A stretch of DNA of 64,000 nucleotides from Capronia americana (Eukaryota; Ascomycota; Eurotiomycetes; Chaetothyriales; Herpotrichiellaceae): positions 496,001 through 560,000 of the forward strand of contig JADWQD010000007.1 in NCBI GenBank assembly GCA_016110215.1. Reading direction: 5' to 3'. Positions 36,087-47,279 of the stretch are shown here, piece by piece (the stretch's first letter is position 1; every line of letters starts with the position of its first letter). The position numbers were made by a program, and so were the translations under genes. The notes below the pieces were generated by a model. That model had not been told where the DNA came from. It was given only the letters and a program-made list of their open reading frames with translations, and did no database searches.

Positions 36087-36672
36087 ATTGTGAACTGTAC
36101 CATTTACGTTCATCAGACTCCTTTCTGAGCGTTCTTGTTGGGGAAGCGCCTGTTTGGCTACTATCTCCGTAGTGGGATTCCGGGGAGGATAGGGACTGTA
36201 CCGAGTATCAGGACGGGATCGGGGTGCATGAAGCACAGCGGTCAACAGCACATCTTGTACCTCGTACAACAGAATCCGTACACAGTGCGAGTTAGCTCCA
36301 TTAATATGAAAGTTAGTTACTGATCATTCCCGTGTTTGTGGTCGGTAGGCCGTGGGTAGCCGTTCCTGTCATCGAGGCAGAGTCAGTGAGTTGGTCGGTC
36401 TTCTCCCCTCACTTCCCACAGGAGCCTTGACCGCGAATAGAAAAAGGCGGCCAAATCAAAGCCTCGGACGGGGTTTTCTCGCCCCGGGGGGTTTCTCCGC
36501 AACTCGGATGCTGCTTTTCATCATGCATCCTCCTCAATAAGCTGCTGCTGCTACTGCTACGACTCGTGCTTGCCAGTTTCTTTGTGAAGGAGAGATCTTG
36601 TTGTCTGGAGGGCGTGGATAGTTTCTGAATTGGATCTCCTCTCTCTAACTCGCCTTCCTACTACGCCCTACA
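36087..36672. other. Intergenic / MMSDH promoter
   Basis: About 0.6 kb. A pyrimidine-rich tract (tctcctctctctaactcgccttcc) runs just before the ATG at 36673, as is common at fungal transcription starts. No gene is seen. Confidence 0.5.
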
Positions 36673-38472
36673 ATGGCCGCTCGCCGGTCCCTATTGAGAG
36701 CTGTCCCCGCATTGACAGCCAGACGAGCAGCACCCCAGATCCCGCGAAGCCTCAGAATGGCGCCGAACGAGCAGATCGCGAAGCGGCGGCTGCATGCCAC
36801 GACTCGACACTTGGCTGCCACGAGCACGGCGGTCGCCGACTATCCCACCTCGCACGAGCAGATCCAGAACGTAATCGACACGCACAACTTCATTGACAAC
36901 GAGTTCGTGCCCTCCAAGACATCGCAATGGATCAATCTCAACGATCCCGCCACCAACAACCTCGTCACCCGCGTCCCTCAATCCACTGATGAAGAACTCA
37001 AGGCCGCTGTTGCGTCGGCCGAAAAAGCATTCCCCAAATGGCGGGCCACATCCATCATGTCCAAGCAGCAGATTATCTTCAAGTTGACGCACCTGATCCG
37101 ACAGAACATGGACCGGCTGGCCGCGTCGATCACGCTTGAACAAGGCAAGACATTCGCAGACGCCAAGGGAGATGTCCTGCGCGGATTGCAAGTCTGTGAG
37201 ACGGCCTGCGGGATCACGACCCAATTGACGGGCGAGGTCATCGAGGTGGCAAAGGACATGGAGACGAGATCCTACCGCGAACCGTTGGGCGTCGTGGCGG
37301 CGATCTGCCCCTTCAACTTCCCAGCCATGATTCCCCTTTGGAGTATCCCCCTTGCCACCGTCACCGGCAACACCCTGATCTTGAAGCCCAGCGAGCGAGA
37401 TCCCGGCGCCGCCATGATCATCGCGGAGCTGTGCAAGGAAGCCGGTTTCCCGGAAGGTGTTGTCAACATCGTCCACGGCGCGGCCAAGACGGTGGATTTC
37501 ATCATCGACGACCCGGCGATCAAGGCCATTTCCTTCGTCGGCTCCAACCGCGCCGGCGAATACATCTACACCCGGGGCTGCGCGCAGGGCAAGCGCGTCC
37601 AAGCCAACCTGGGCGCTAAGAACCACGCCGCAGTCCTCCCGGACGCCAACAAGAACCACGCTTTGAACGCCATTGCTGGAGCGGCCTTCGGCGCCGCCGG
37701 CCAAAGGTGCATGGCTCTCAGCACGCTCGTCATGGTTGGCGAAAGCAAGGAATGGCTCCCGGAGCTGGCTGAGCGCGCCAAGCAACTGACCATCAACGGC
37801 GGCTTCGAGCCAGATGCGGATCTCGGCCCCCTGATCAGCCCGGAAAGCAAGAAGCGCGTGGAGGATCTGATCAAGAGCGCCGAGGAGGAGGGCGCCACCA
37901 TCCTCTTGGACGGAAGAGGCCAGCACCCGGCCAAGTATCCCAACGGCAACTGGGTATGTTTCTCAACTGACTTCACTCTTGCACCCGAATCTGTCCCCTC
38001 TGTCCCCCTCTTTCTCTCTCCGCTGGTTTCAGCTTGTGTCACTAACATTTCGCAGGTCGGTCCCACAGTCATCACCGACGTCAAGCCACACATGAAATGC
38101 TACACGGAGGAAATCTTCGGCCCCGTGCTCGTGTGCCTGAACGTCGAGACCACCCAGGAGGCCATCGACCTGATCAACGCCAACCCCTACGGTAACGGCG
38201 CCGCCGTGTTCACCCGCTCCGGTCCCACCGCCAGTCTGTTCCAGAAGGAGCTCGAGGCCGGTCAGATCGGAATCAATGTCCCCATCCCGGTCCCGTTGCC
38301 CATGTTCTCCTTCACGGGCAACAAGAAGTCTGTCGCTGGCACCGGCTTGGCTAACTTCTACGGCAAGGATGGCATCCGGTTCTACACCCAGTGGAAGACG
38401 GTGACGAGCTTGTGGAGAGCAGAGGACGCGCTGGCCACCGACAAGCAGGTCTCCATGCCGACGCACTCTTAG
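36673..38472 (+). CDS. Methylmalonate-semialdehyde dehydrogenase (acylating), mitochondrial
   Basis: Exons 36673-37953 and 38056-38472 give 565 residues. The enzyme converts methylmalonate or malonate semialdehyde plus CoA and NAD+ to propionyl- or acetyl-CoA in valine and thymine breakdown. The N terminus is an Arg/Ala-rich mitochondrial presequence ([20 protein letters not shown]). Aldehyde dehydrogenase motifs follow: [32 protein letters not shown], catalytic Cys346 in [11 protein letters not shown], and [12 protein letters not shown]. The glutamate general base of most ALDHs is replaced around GAKNHA, as in this CoA-acylating class. The intron is 102 bp, a multiple of three without stop, so an unspliced message would still read through; GTATGT, CTAACATTTCGCAG and family alignment all support splicing. 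Confidence 0.93.
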   Translation: MAARRSLLRAVPALTARRAAPQIPRSLRMAPNEQIAKRRLHATTRHLAATSTAVADYPTSHEQIQNVIDTHNFIDNEFVPSKTSQWINLNDPATNNLVTRVPQSTDEELKAAVASAEKAFPKWRATSIMSKQQIIFKLTHLIRQNMDRLAASITLEQGKTFADAKGDVLRGLQVCETACGITTQLTGEVIEVAKDMETRSYREPLGVVAAICPFNFPAMIPLWSIPLATVTGNTLILKPSERDPGAAMIIAELCKEAGFPEGVVNIVHGAAKTVDFIIDDPAIKAISFVGSNRAGEYIYTRGCAQGKRVQANLGAKNHAAVLPDANKNHALNAIAGAAFGAAGQRCMALSTLVMVGESKEWLPELAERAKQLTINGGFEPDADLGPLISPESKKRVEDLIKSAEEEGATILLDGRGQHPAKYPNGNWVCFSTDFTLAPESVPSVPLFLSPLVSACVTNISQVGPTVITDVKPHMKCYTEEIFGPVLVCLNVETTQEAIDLINANPYGNGAAVFTRSGPTASLFQKELEAGQIGINVPIPVPLPMFSFTGNKKSVAGTGLANFYGKDGIRFYTQWKTVTSLWRAEDALATDKQVSMPTHS

Positions 38473-39100
38473 CCGAATGCGGCGCTTGGAACCGGCAGGC
38501 AGGCAGGGAGATGAATGAGGATGGGACAATCCAAATCAAGTGAAATATCTTTCGTGTGTAAATCTGGGAAATTGAGACACCCGATCGGGCAGGGCGTTTG
38601 GTCGAAGTGGCTTATTCAAGGTGCAACCTGACAAGTAAATTGACCAAAGCACAACTAGGCATGTTATGGATGAGAACCAAAACTATGTAGCAGCTCTGCA
38701 CCGATCCTCGTGGACTATCAAAATGCACGGTCCTTGCGGTGACCGCGACTTGGCAATGACTGTCTCGGGGCATCATCAAACTGCAAGTAAACAGGGGAAA
38801 AAAGCGCATGTGATAGCATGAACTCGAAATGCATTTTGGTGCTGCATAATCTCATAAACCTTCCGCGCTACCCACTGTCTGTAGATAAAACAGGCAGTCT
38901 CGCTCCACTTGGCTCGGCTTTTTATTCTGATGTACAGTGAAACATATCCCAGTCGAAAGCTTCAGCGTATTCATGTCGGCGCCGATTTGTTTTCAAGGTA
39001 CCTGTTGTCCATCCTCCCGGTAAACCCTGGCCATCTCGACCATGCACTATGAATCGCATATCGGTCGCGCATGTAGGCACTTTGTCCGTTCGGTCCCAGC
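38473..39100. other. Convergent 3' intergenic region
   Basis: 628 bp between the converging dehydrogenase and calnexin genes. It should hold both 3' UTRs. No gene or repeat is seen. Confidence 0.5.
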
Positions 39101-40918
39101 TTACTCGGAGCTGCCGGTCGATCGGGTGACTCTCTTGTTCACCTCCGCCTTGGCCGCGTCTACACCAGAGGCAGCTGCATCCTGAGCCTTGGCCGCGGCG
39201 TCGACGGCAGTCTCCTTAGCCTTCTGTGCGGTTTTCTTGATGTCCTCCTTACTGGGAGCAGCGGCGGAACCACCAGCACTAGCAAGGCCAACGACAATCG
39301 CAATGAGAAGAGCAAGGGCACCACCAATACCGCCAGCAACTTCGGGCATGAACTTGATAGCCTCAACGGGGTCCTTCTTAGCCAGGGTGATGAAGAGGTC
39401 GAGCTTCTCTTTGACGAAGGTGACGGGATCCTCGGTGAACTTAAGGTCGGAAGGAGACTTCGGAGTGTCGGCCGGCTTGGGTCTGCTCTTTTCATCCTCA
39501 GCTTCCTCAATGGGCCGCTTGATGTCGTACGTCTCTTCACGGAACTTGGCAGCATCCTCGACGGAGTGACCAATGTAGATGTTGTCAAAGGTGATGTCAG
39601 ATTGCATGGTCCAGATCTCGAAGCCGATGGCGCCGATTGGCTCGAAGTTGGCAGGAGTCTTGTCCTCGAAGTAGTTGGGGTTGGGAATCTTGCGCGGCGC
39701 CCAAGGGCCCTTGTATTCGGGGTTTTCAATGTAAGGCGCAGTCCACTTGCCCTTGTATAGAGGGTTCTTTATCATCGGAGCAGACCATGGGCCACAACCA
39801 GAAGCTTCTTCACACTTGGGGTTGGGAACTTGGGGCGGGATCCAGTCGCCATCTTCCTCATCGTCCCAGTCTTCTGGCTTCTCGGCCTCGGGGTCGGGAA
39901 TCGTCAATGGTTCGTCCTCAAGCCAGTCGTCGGGCTTTTCAGCGTCTTCATCAACAATCTCGTATGGCTGGTCCTCATCCCAGTCTTCCGGTTTGGTGGC
40001 CTCAGGATCAGGGATGCGGGCTTGTTCGACCCAATCGTCAGGCTTCTTGTCCTTGGGATCATCAATTTCCTTTTCAGGGTTGACAGCGGGGGAGAAGTCT
40101 TCGAGAAGAGAGCCATTCTTTGCGGACTTGTTGTCGATCAACATCTCGAAGGTATTGTCGGGCTTGACGATAAGGGTGTACAAGGTGGTGAGCTTGCCAG
40201 TCTTGGCCTGGGGAGGGCTCTTGAGGTGCTTCTCCTCGTACTCGCCAGTCTTGGGGTTCTTGTGTTGGAAGATGAAGTGCACCTGCGAGTTGTTAGATAG
40301 GCTACCCAGGCGTTGTGGGACAGACTCACCTTGTTAGTCGCACCACACTTGTCTGGGCCAAACATGATCACGTAGGGAGAAGCATTGGAGAACTCTTCCG
40401 CGTGTAGTTCCTTGTTCTCACGCAATAGCTTCATGTATGCACCACCGCACTCCAAGCCGTTCTGGAGCTTCACCTCGTACTGCACCACAAGAGTCTTGCC
40501 CTTGTTGTTCACGACTGCGGGGAATTTGGCGGAGATGGCATGGTGGGCAGCCGCGTTTTTCACCACGAGACCTTTGTCGCCGACGATGCCGGGCAAGACG
40601 GTTGGCTCTTCGACGGACCACTCGCCGACATATGCCCAATCTTCATCGCTCTTGGAGTCCTGCTTCTTGGCATGTGAAGGGGTCCATCTCGAGTCCCAAT
40701 CGTCGGTGAACTGTTCAAGGAAGGGTGCCTTGAGGTTTGTAGGCTATCAGGAGGTCAGCGTTGATGCGAACGAGAAGTGGCAGACACAGGGCGCTTACTG
40801 TGAATGTAGGGCGCTCAACAGCACTCGTCGAGGTCTCCGCCTCTTCTTGTGCCAATGCGGTGCCGGCGAGGAGGGCCGATGCATAGAGGGCCGGAGCAAT
40901 TGCTGCGTTGAACCTCAT
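39101..40918 (-). CDS. clxA: Calnexin, ER membrane lectin chaperone
   Basis: Exons (minus): 40918-40799, 40743-40330, 40282-39101 (introns 55 and 47 bp); 571 residues. Calnexin binds monoglucosylated N-glycans on folding glycoproteins in the ER lumen. The signal peptide is [23 protein letters not shown]. The lectin domain includes [18 protein letters not shown] and FIFQHKNP. The P-domain arm shows type 1 repeats ([41 protein letters not shown]) and type 2 repeats ([35 protein letters not shown]). One TM segment ([20 protein letters not shown]) and an Ala/Lys-rich cytosolic tail end the protein. It shares a 358-bp promoter with the methionine-salvage gene. Length and domain order match fungal calnexins. 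Confidence 0.96.
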
Positions 40919-41276
40919 GGTGGGCAACGAGCGTGGTGAACGAAAGCACGATCAATGGAACCAAGCCTGACAAGGGAAGCAAACGAGAAGACGGTGGTCA
41001 AAGCAAAAGATCGGGGGGAGGTAGACCGCTGCGGCAGATATATTTTGGGTTTGCGGCGGAGGCTTAAAGAAAGGTGTCTTTAACGAAGGCAACTCCACCA
41101 GGGGGAATTTCAAATGTCACTCGAGCCTGAAGCTGCTGCAGTAACACGAAAGCGGGGGATCACGTGAGAGCATTTGCGCGCTCCGTCAATTTTCACCGAG
41201 TTTATTTCCTCTTCTCTGGCCCCAACTCACCTGTCCTCAGGACAGTGCGCAATACTTCTCTCAATCCACTGCCAGC
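40919..41276. promoter_or_regulatory. Divergent promoter, calnexin / MDE1
   Basis: 358 bp between two divergent ATGs. A CACGTG palindrome lies at 41161-41166. Which gene it serves, and which factor binds, cannot be told from sequence alone. Confidence 0.5.
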
Positions 41277-42089
41277 ATGGCGGACCGGGGAAATGACCAC
41301 CTGGTACAATCGGATGACCCTGATCACCCTGCAAACCTGATACCCAGGTTATGCAAACAATTCTACACCCTTGGTAGGTGACGGTGGTAAGTGGTCTGCG
41401 CGGACCGTTGAAACTGACCTCCTTCAAAGGATGGGTCACCGGAACTGGCGGCGGCACCAGCATTCGCAAAGATGAACATGTCTACATCGCTCCATCCGGA
41501 GTCCAGAAGGAGCTCATGAGATCGGAAAACATGTTTGTGCTCAAATACCCGACACCCAAATATCCTCCGTCTGCACGACAGTATATTCGCAAGCCTCTGG
41601 ATCTGAAGCCATCCGCATGCACGCCATTATTTCTTGCTGCGTTTGAGCGCGGGGCTGGCTGCTGTATCCATACGCATTCTCAATGGGCGGTTCTGGTCAC
41701 TCTGCTTGTGGAAAAGTCGTTTGGCAAGGAGGCTTGTTTCGAAATTAGCAATATAGAGCAGATCAAAGGCATTCCAAAAGGGCCAGGAAAGGGCATGCTG
41801 GGATTTCATGACACCTTGCGCATCCCCATCATAGAGAACACTCCTTTCGAAGAGGACCTGACGGAGTTTTTGGAGAAAGCCATGGAGCAGTATCCGGACA
41901 CGTACGCGGTCCTGGTGCGGCGTCACGGGATGTAAGTACATTGACTGATCGCTCGAAGTCATTGCTGATACCCGATGCAGCTACGTCTGGGGTGATAATG
42001 TCGCCAAAGCCAAAACGCAGTGCGAGAGCTTGGATTACCTGTTCCAGCTGGCTGTGGAGATGCACAAGCTGGGTTTGCCCTGGACATGA
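41277..42089 (+). CDS. MDE1: Methylthioribulose-1-phosphate dehydratase
   Basis: Exons 41277-41373, 41430-41931, 41981-42089 (introns 56 and 49 bp) give 235 residues. The enzyme dehydrates 5-methylthioribulose-1-phosphate in the methionine salvage pathway; it belongs to the zinc-dependent class II aldolase/adducin fold. Seen motifs are [31 protein letters not shown], zinc ligands HTHS, and RRHGIYVWGDN with the third His. Exon joins restore the family sequence exactly at both introns (TLG|W and HGI|YVW). The protein is cytosolic, with no targeting peptide. Confidence 0.93.
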
Positions 42090-42524
42090 TCGCATGATGG
42101 ACCGTCAGTTTGGGGTTGCTAATCGTCCTTCATATCGAGTTCCGCCAAAGGCAGTCAAGAAGCCTCAGCCAGGGCCAATGCTCCTCGACATGCATACTAG
42201 CCGCTACGACGATAGAGTATACGATATCGGGGCAGTGATGATTGACAAAGCGTGTGATTACTTATATATAGACTACGCTTCAGTTGAACAAGAATTTCCA
42301 GGCTGTTAGAAGAAGTGCTGGTAGCCACAGTTCTTGAGACTCCATGCCAAGCTTATCCCCATGCATTTCAGTCCGTCTTGGTTTCTCCAATTCGCTTGTC
42401 CTCGTTTCCATTGTCCTCACCCATACTGTCATCCAAGGTCATGTCCATTTACTCCCTTCCATGGACAATGTTTTGACCGGATCCCGCTTCACTAGTGACT
42501 AGCAGGCCACACGTGCTCAAAACT
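42090..42524. other. Intergenic
   Basis: 435 bp between tandem genes. No supported feature; it should contain the MDE1 3' UTR and the promoter of the next gene. Confidence 0.4.
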
Positions 42525-42941
42525 ATGTCGACGGCTGCTTCGATAACTTCGGACCCGCAGAGGCCGGCAGCATCATCAACACAACGTACAAAAGAAGCCA
42601 AAGATGCATTCACGGCTTCGCTCAACTCTGTTGGCGCCAGTATCGACACAGAGCTGCAGGCCCGGGCCAAGAACATCCACGCCAATGCGAAGGCTCTGTC
42701 GAAGCAGGAAGACGACCTGAAAAAGGAGACCAGAAGTCTTGCGAAAGAGAACGATTCTCTTCAGAAACTGCTGGACAAGACGAAGAAGGAATTGAAGGGA
42801 CTCGAGGACCTAGACGACATCATGGCAAACCTCGATGCAGATATGGCTATGATTGAAGAGACTTTGAGGCTTGCAGAGGAAGACGACGAGGAGCACGCCG
42901 CGGAAGCGAACATCGAGGGGCCCTCGCCTTCTGGGCGATGA
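42525..42941 (+). CDS. Coiled-coil protein, BLOC-1 subunit 1 (GCN5L1)-like
   Basis: Single exon, 138 residues. After a Ser/Thr-rich start comes a long helix (residues about 20-125) with heptads: EAKDAFTASLNSVGASIDTE, then KNIHANAKALSKQEDDLKKE. It ends with LDDIMANLDADMAMIEETLR, resembling the BLOC1S1/GCN5L1 signature in which a leucine-rich helix is followed by an Asp-Met-x-x-Ile motif. BLOC-1 acts on endosomes in trafficking to vacuole-like organelles. It lies next to VPS39, a vacuole-fusion gene, although linkage alone says little. Another small endosomal coiled-coil subunit is possible. Confidence 0.6.
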   Translation: MSTAASITSDPQRPAASSTQRTKEAKDAFTASLNSVGASIDTELQARAKNIHANAKALSKQEDDLKKETRSLAKENDSLQKLLDKTKKELKGLEDLDDIMANLDADMAMIEETLRLAEEDDEEHAAEANIEGPSPSGR

Positions 42942-43466
42942 CTTGTGACTGACTGCCGAAAACCGGATTTGACGATGGGTGGCAGTTGTGATATGGTTTG
43001 GATATGATCGCGATTCCTTGTATCATTCGGCTTTTGATAGGGTGGTTCTGTTGGACAGAGAAACGGAGGGTTGCTGGTGACTGAGCCTCACAACGCAATG
43101 CTACCTGGTTGTTTCGATCTGTAAGGCTCCGACATCTCTTCCTCTTCACTGTCAAATGCGGCCGTGCAGCCACTTCCTACAGCGAGGCGTGATTGAACTG
43201 CGAGGTGGCCATCAGTCGTGTAGCCGAGCATTGGTGACCGACGCGCAGTGGCACAGGCACGTGTACAGGTCAACTGGACCAGGATGCTGGGATCGCAAGG
43301 CTGGCTGTCTACCGCATGACGTAGAGTCTCCATCCACAAATCAGCAGCATGCGTTCTCCGCGACAACACTCGCAAGTTCTAATTCACGCGTCGTCTACGA
43401 ATATCCTAATCTCTATGTGTGCGGTGTGGTGATTAATCGCGCAGCGGGCGTGAGAGCCACATTCCG
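42942..43466. other. Intergenic / VPS39 promoter
   Basis: 525 bp. A TGACGT core (CRE-like) lies at about 43318-43323. Nothing else is recognised. Confidence 0.4.
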
Positions 43467-46400
43467 ATGCTCTCGGCATTTACCGCTCAGCCCATCGTAG
43501 AGCTGAAGCAGCGGGACAAGTCAAAGATCGAGTCCGTCCTATTTCACAGCGACCAGCTCCTTGTCGGCCTCAACACTGGGGCTCTCCGCATCTACCGCAT
43601 CAAAGGCCCACCCTCACATCCTGATGAACCCTCCGACCAAGATGCAGAGAGTGTCTCTGCCACAAGCACTCCTGCTGCCCCCCCCAAACCAACTGAATTA
43701 CTCAGGGAGTACGAAAAGTTTGCAAAATACAAGATCGAGCAGTTGGCCGTCTTCCGCGAGGCGAATATCCTCATATCACTGAGCAGCGGTCTCGTGTCCA
43801 TCCACGATCTGGGCACATATGCGCTCAATGAGCAACTCACGAGATCTAAAGGTGCAAGCACGTTTGCCGCAACGAGCAATATCGTGAAGGACACCTCGAC
43901 CGGTGTCCCCACCCTGGTCAGTCGGCTAGCTGTGGCCGTCAAGAGGAGGCTGCTACTATGGACATGGCATGAAGGAGAGCTCGAAGGCGATGCCGTGGAG
44001 ATCGCCTTGTCAAATAGCATCAAATCGCTTACTTGGGCGACGGGTACGAAGATCGTTGTTGGGTTGTCTGCGAACTATGTCGTTGTCGACATCGACTCGC
44101 AGGAGGTGAAGGAGATTATAGGGCCTGGAAGCATTGGAGGGACGCCGGGTCAAGAAACGAGTAGGTTAGGCGGGACAATGAGCTATATTGGCATGGGCTC
44201 AATGGTGCCAACACCCCTGGCGACTGGGCTGGGAGAGAACGAGATGCTACTTGCCAAAGACATCAACACACATTTCATTGACCGGAATGGAGACCCGATC
44301 GGACGCCGGCAGATACCATGGCGCGTACCGCCCTCAGCGATCGGATACTCATATCCTTACTTGTTGGCTTTGCAGGAAGCCAGCAAGGGTGTGCTGGAAG
44401 TGCGCAATCCCCAGACACTCACTCTGCTTCAGTCGATTGATCTCCCAGGCGCCGTGCTGTTACAGGTCCCAAATCCGAACATTAGTCTTGCGCATCAAGG
44501 CAAGGGTTTCTTAGTTGCCAGTGAGCGAATTATTTGGCGGATGCAGGGACTCAATTACGATGCCCAGATTGATGCATTGGTTGAAGGTGGCCAACTCGAC
44601 GAGGCTATCAGTCTCTTGAATATGATCGAGGAAACCCTGATCAACAACAAAGACGGCAGACTCCGGGAGATCAAGATGCAGAAGGCCCAGCAACTCTTCG
44701 ATGAGAAAAAGTTCCGAGACGCCCTGGACCTCTTCGGTGAGGTTTCTGCGCCTCCCGAGCGTGTCATCAAGCTCTATCCCCCAGTCATTGCAGGTGACCT
44801 AGAAAAGGACGGGCCGAGCACCATTCCTGAAACAGAAGAGACCCCAAAGTTCGAGGAAAGTCCTCGAAAAACGCCGAAGAAGTCCGACAGTGTGCCTAGC
44901 CCCGTCAAAAAGACCAAGACAGCTGCTTCTGATGCTGACACGGGAAGTGTTCGTAGCGTGAAGACTGCAGAAAATACTGGAAACGAAGGGCTTTCCGAGA
45001 AGGAACTCAAGACCGCTGTTCGAGAGCTTCAATCATTCCTTGCCGATGTTCGGCGCCGCCTGCAACGGTTCTTTCACCCCGACCAAACGGTTCGCAGCCT
45101 TTCCGAGGTGCAGAGTGCAGCACAGTCCGAAGACGTCCGGCAGATCACCCAGTACTTGCTTGGATTGTCTTCGTTGGACGATGTGGACCTGGCAGACAAG
45201 CTGTTGGAAGTCGCCAGAGTTGTTGATACAACGCTGTTCCGAGCACACATGTATGCGACACCCTCCCTTGCCGGTTCACTCTTCCGCATCTCCAACTTCT
45301 GCGACCCTGAAGTGGTGATGACCAAGCTTGAAGAAACAGGTCGGTACAATGACCTGATCGAATTCCTTTATGGAAAGCGACTCCACCGGCAGGCATTGGA
45401 AAGACTCCAAAAGTTTGGACAAGCTGAAAAGACAGAGGAAGTTGACCCCCAGCTGCATGGTCCAGCTCGGACAGTCGCTTACCTTCAAAACCTTGGGCCA
45501 GACCTGATTGACATGATTTTGGAGTTTGCCAAATGGCCTCTGGAGACGGAGCCAGAGATGGCTATGGAGTTGTTTCTGGCGGACACAGAGAACGCCGAAT
45601 CACTTCCGCGCGAGAAGGTTCTTGCATTTCTTGAGACGATTAGCAAAGAACTGGCCCTCCGGTATCTGGAACATGTGGTGGACGAACTGGATGATCAGAC
45701 ACCGGAACTGCATCAGCGGCTGGTCATGTTGTACCTCGAGGACTTGACAGATCCATCACTTCCGAATCGGGATGAGCATCTGGACAAGTTCTTGACATTA
45801 CTGAGAACATCAGACCAGTATTCTCCGGCAAAGACCTTGGGACTGTTGCCTCGAGATGATCCGACCTTCTACGAAGCCAGAGCAATTGTCTTCAGCCAGA
45901 TGGGGAATCACAAACAGGCTCTGGAAATCTACGTGTTCAAGCTTCGTGACCCGGCGAAGGCGGAGGAATACTGTAACCAGACCCATTTGGAGGAGACTAG
46001 CAAGGGAGCGGGCAGAGCGTCTGCTCGGCGGAGGTCATCCACTACTGATCCGACGGATGAGGAGCCATCAATCCACCATATCCTTCTCAACCTGTATCTT
46101 AATCCTCCGAAAGGCGAGAAGGCACTGTTCGGGCCAGCCATCGAGCTGATGGCCCGCCACGGACCGAGACTGCCGGCAAATTCAACTTTGGAGCTGATAC
46201 CAGAAGATCTGCTGGTGAAAGAGTTCGAGGCCTACTTCCGTGGACGAATCCGCAATGCCAACAGCATCATGAACGAGTCCATGATTGTCTCTGGGTTGAG
46301 GAAGGTCGATGCCGTTCGAGTACAAGCGGCTCTCCTGCTCGGCGAAGGTCTTCAGTCGGGTGGCCGGGGGAGGAAAGTGCGCATCGACGAAGATCGTGTG

Positions 46401-46574
46401 TGCGGTGTTTGCTACAAGCGACTTGGTGGCAGCGTCATCAGCGTGTTTCCAGAGTGAGTCCGCCTTGTCCCGTCGCGTCGCCCATTTGTTACTGACACTA
46501 CTGCCAGCAATTCTGTTGTCCACCTGGGTTGTGCGGTACGCAAGCAGAGCGAGTTCGCCGCAAAGGTGGTCTGA
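43467..46574 (+). CDS. VAM6: VPS39/VAM6, HOPS tethering subunit
   Basis: Exons 43467-46453 and 46508-46574 (54-bp intron, in phase) give 1017 residues. The protein is the Rab7/Ypt7-binding subunit of the HOPS complex, tethering membranes before vacuole fusion. The N-terminal part is a CNH beta-propeller (SKIESVLFHSDQLLVGLNTG, VAVKRRLLLWTWHEGE). The centre has the clathrin-type helical repeats (LVEGGQLDEAISLLNMIEE, FRDALDLFGEV) and the VPS39 domains. The C terminus has the zinc-binding pair CGVCYKRLGGSVISVFPDN...HLGC, which is completed only after splicing the last intron. A Lys/Ser/Glu-rich insert lies around 455-510. Its 3' end is 52 bp from the convergent GON7 gene. Confidence 0.93.
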
Positions 46575-46626
46575 AGGCCATGCGTCCACTGACTTTTTGA
46601 GATACCCATATCCTTGCATGAACTTG

Positions 46627-46956
46627 TCATGTCTCGTCCTCCGCATTCTCTTCGCCGTAATTCTCTTCCTCTAACTCATCCTTCGACTTTTGCTTGGAGG
46701 CGCCGTTTGGACCGTCCTGCCCGGCGGCCTTCTTGTCTTCCTCCATCTTCTCCGTCAAAAACTTGTTGATGTCTTCTTGTAGTCTCCTGGTAGACGCCCG
46801 CAGCTCGGACAGATATGTGGTCTTGGCTTTTACGTCCATGGAGCCATCGTTCTTGACGGGTGGGGTAGAGACTGTGTATGTGAAATCGCTGTGGCCCGAG
46901 GGCGAGTTGTACGTAGCGCTGAGACTGGCGGTTGGACTTTCTTTCGTGTCAGTCAT
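46627..46956 (-). CDS. GON7: KEOPS/EKC complex subunit Gon7
   Basis: Single exon, 109 residues, ATG at 46956. KEOPS makes the t6A modification of ANN-decoding tRNAs and affects telomeres. The fungal Gon7 pattern is clear: LSATYNSPSGHSDFTYTV, then KTTYLSELRASTRRLQEDIN and KFLTEKMEEDK, with an acidic tail (DELEEENYGEENAEDE). Length fits the family. It is divergent from the HbrB gene. Confidence 0.9.
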   Translation of the reverse strand: MTDTKESPTASLSATYNSPSGHSDFTYTVSTPPVKNDGSMDVKAKTTYLSELRASTRRLQEDINKFLTEKMEEDKKAAGQDGPNGASKQKSKDELEEENYGEENAEDET

Positions 46957-47279
46957 GTCTGAGTAGCTTCGTGAGGTCGAGCTTGGGAGGGGGAGAAATT
47001 GAGTCTGATGGTGGAACGGGAATCAAGGGTCGACGGCGGGGATGCAGGCAGGAAGCGCATCTCCAACCTCGAGGCCAACACTCACCTTCTCACTTCCACC
47101 TGCGACCCAAGATCGCTTGCTTCTGCAAACGGCACCTTCACACGTCTTTAGCACGCCAGTCGACAGAGACATGCCGCCTAAGCGCACCCCATCTCAAATG
47201 CCCGTTGCGTGCCTGGTCCGGTGACACCCCCTCCCACGACATCCCAACGGCAGGCCATCGCTCGCCCACGCCTTCAACC
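46957..47279. promoter_or_regulatory. Divergent promoter, GON7 / HbrB gene
   Basis: 323 bp between the two start codons. An upstream ATG at 47172 opens an 18-codon frame (MPPKRTPSQMPV...) that ends before the HbrB start, so a uORF on that transcript is possible. Confidence 0.5.

Noticed and set aside
36691..37926. Long minus-strand open frame (411 codons) opposite the dehydrogenase
   Set aside because: It mirrors the codon bias of the GC-rich dehydrogenase gene on the other strand and has no family features.
39747..40337. Plus-strand frame of 196 codons opposite calnexin
   Set aside because: Antisense shadow of the repetitive calnexin P-domain; Ser/Gly-rich repeats arise from the Pro/Asp/Glu repeats of the real gene.
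41941..42309. Plus-strand frame overlapping and following the MDE1 last exon
   Set aside because: The true reading uses another phase after the intron at 41932-41980 and ends at 42089; the longer frame has no family support.
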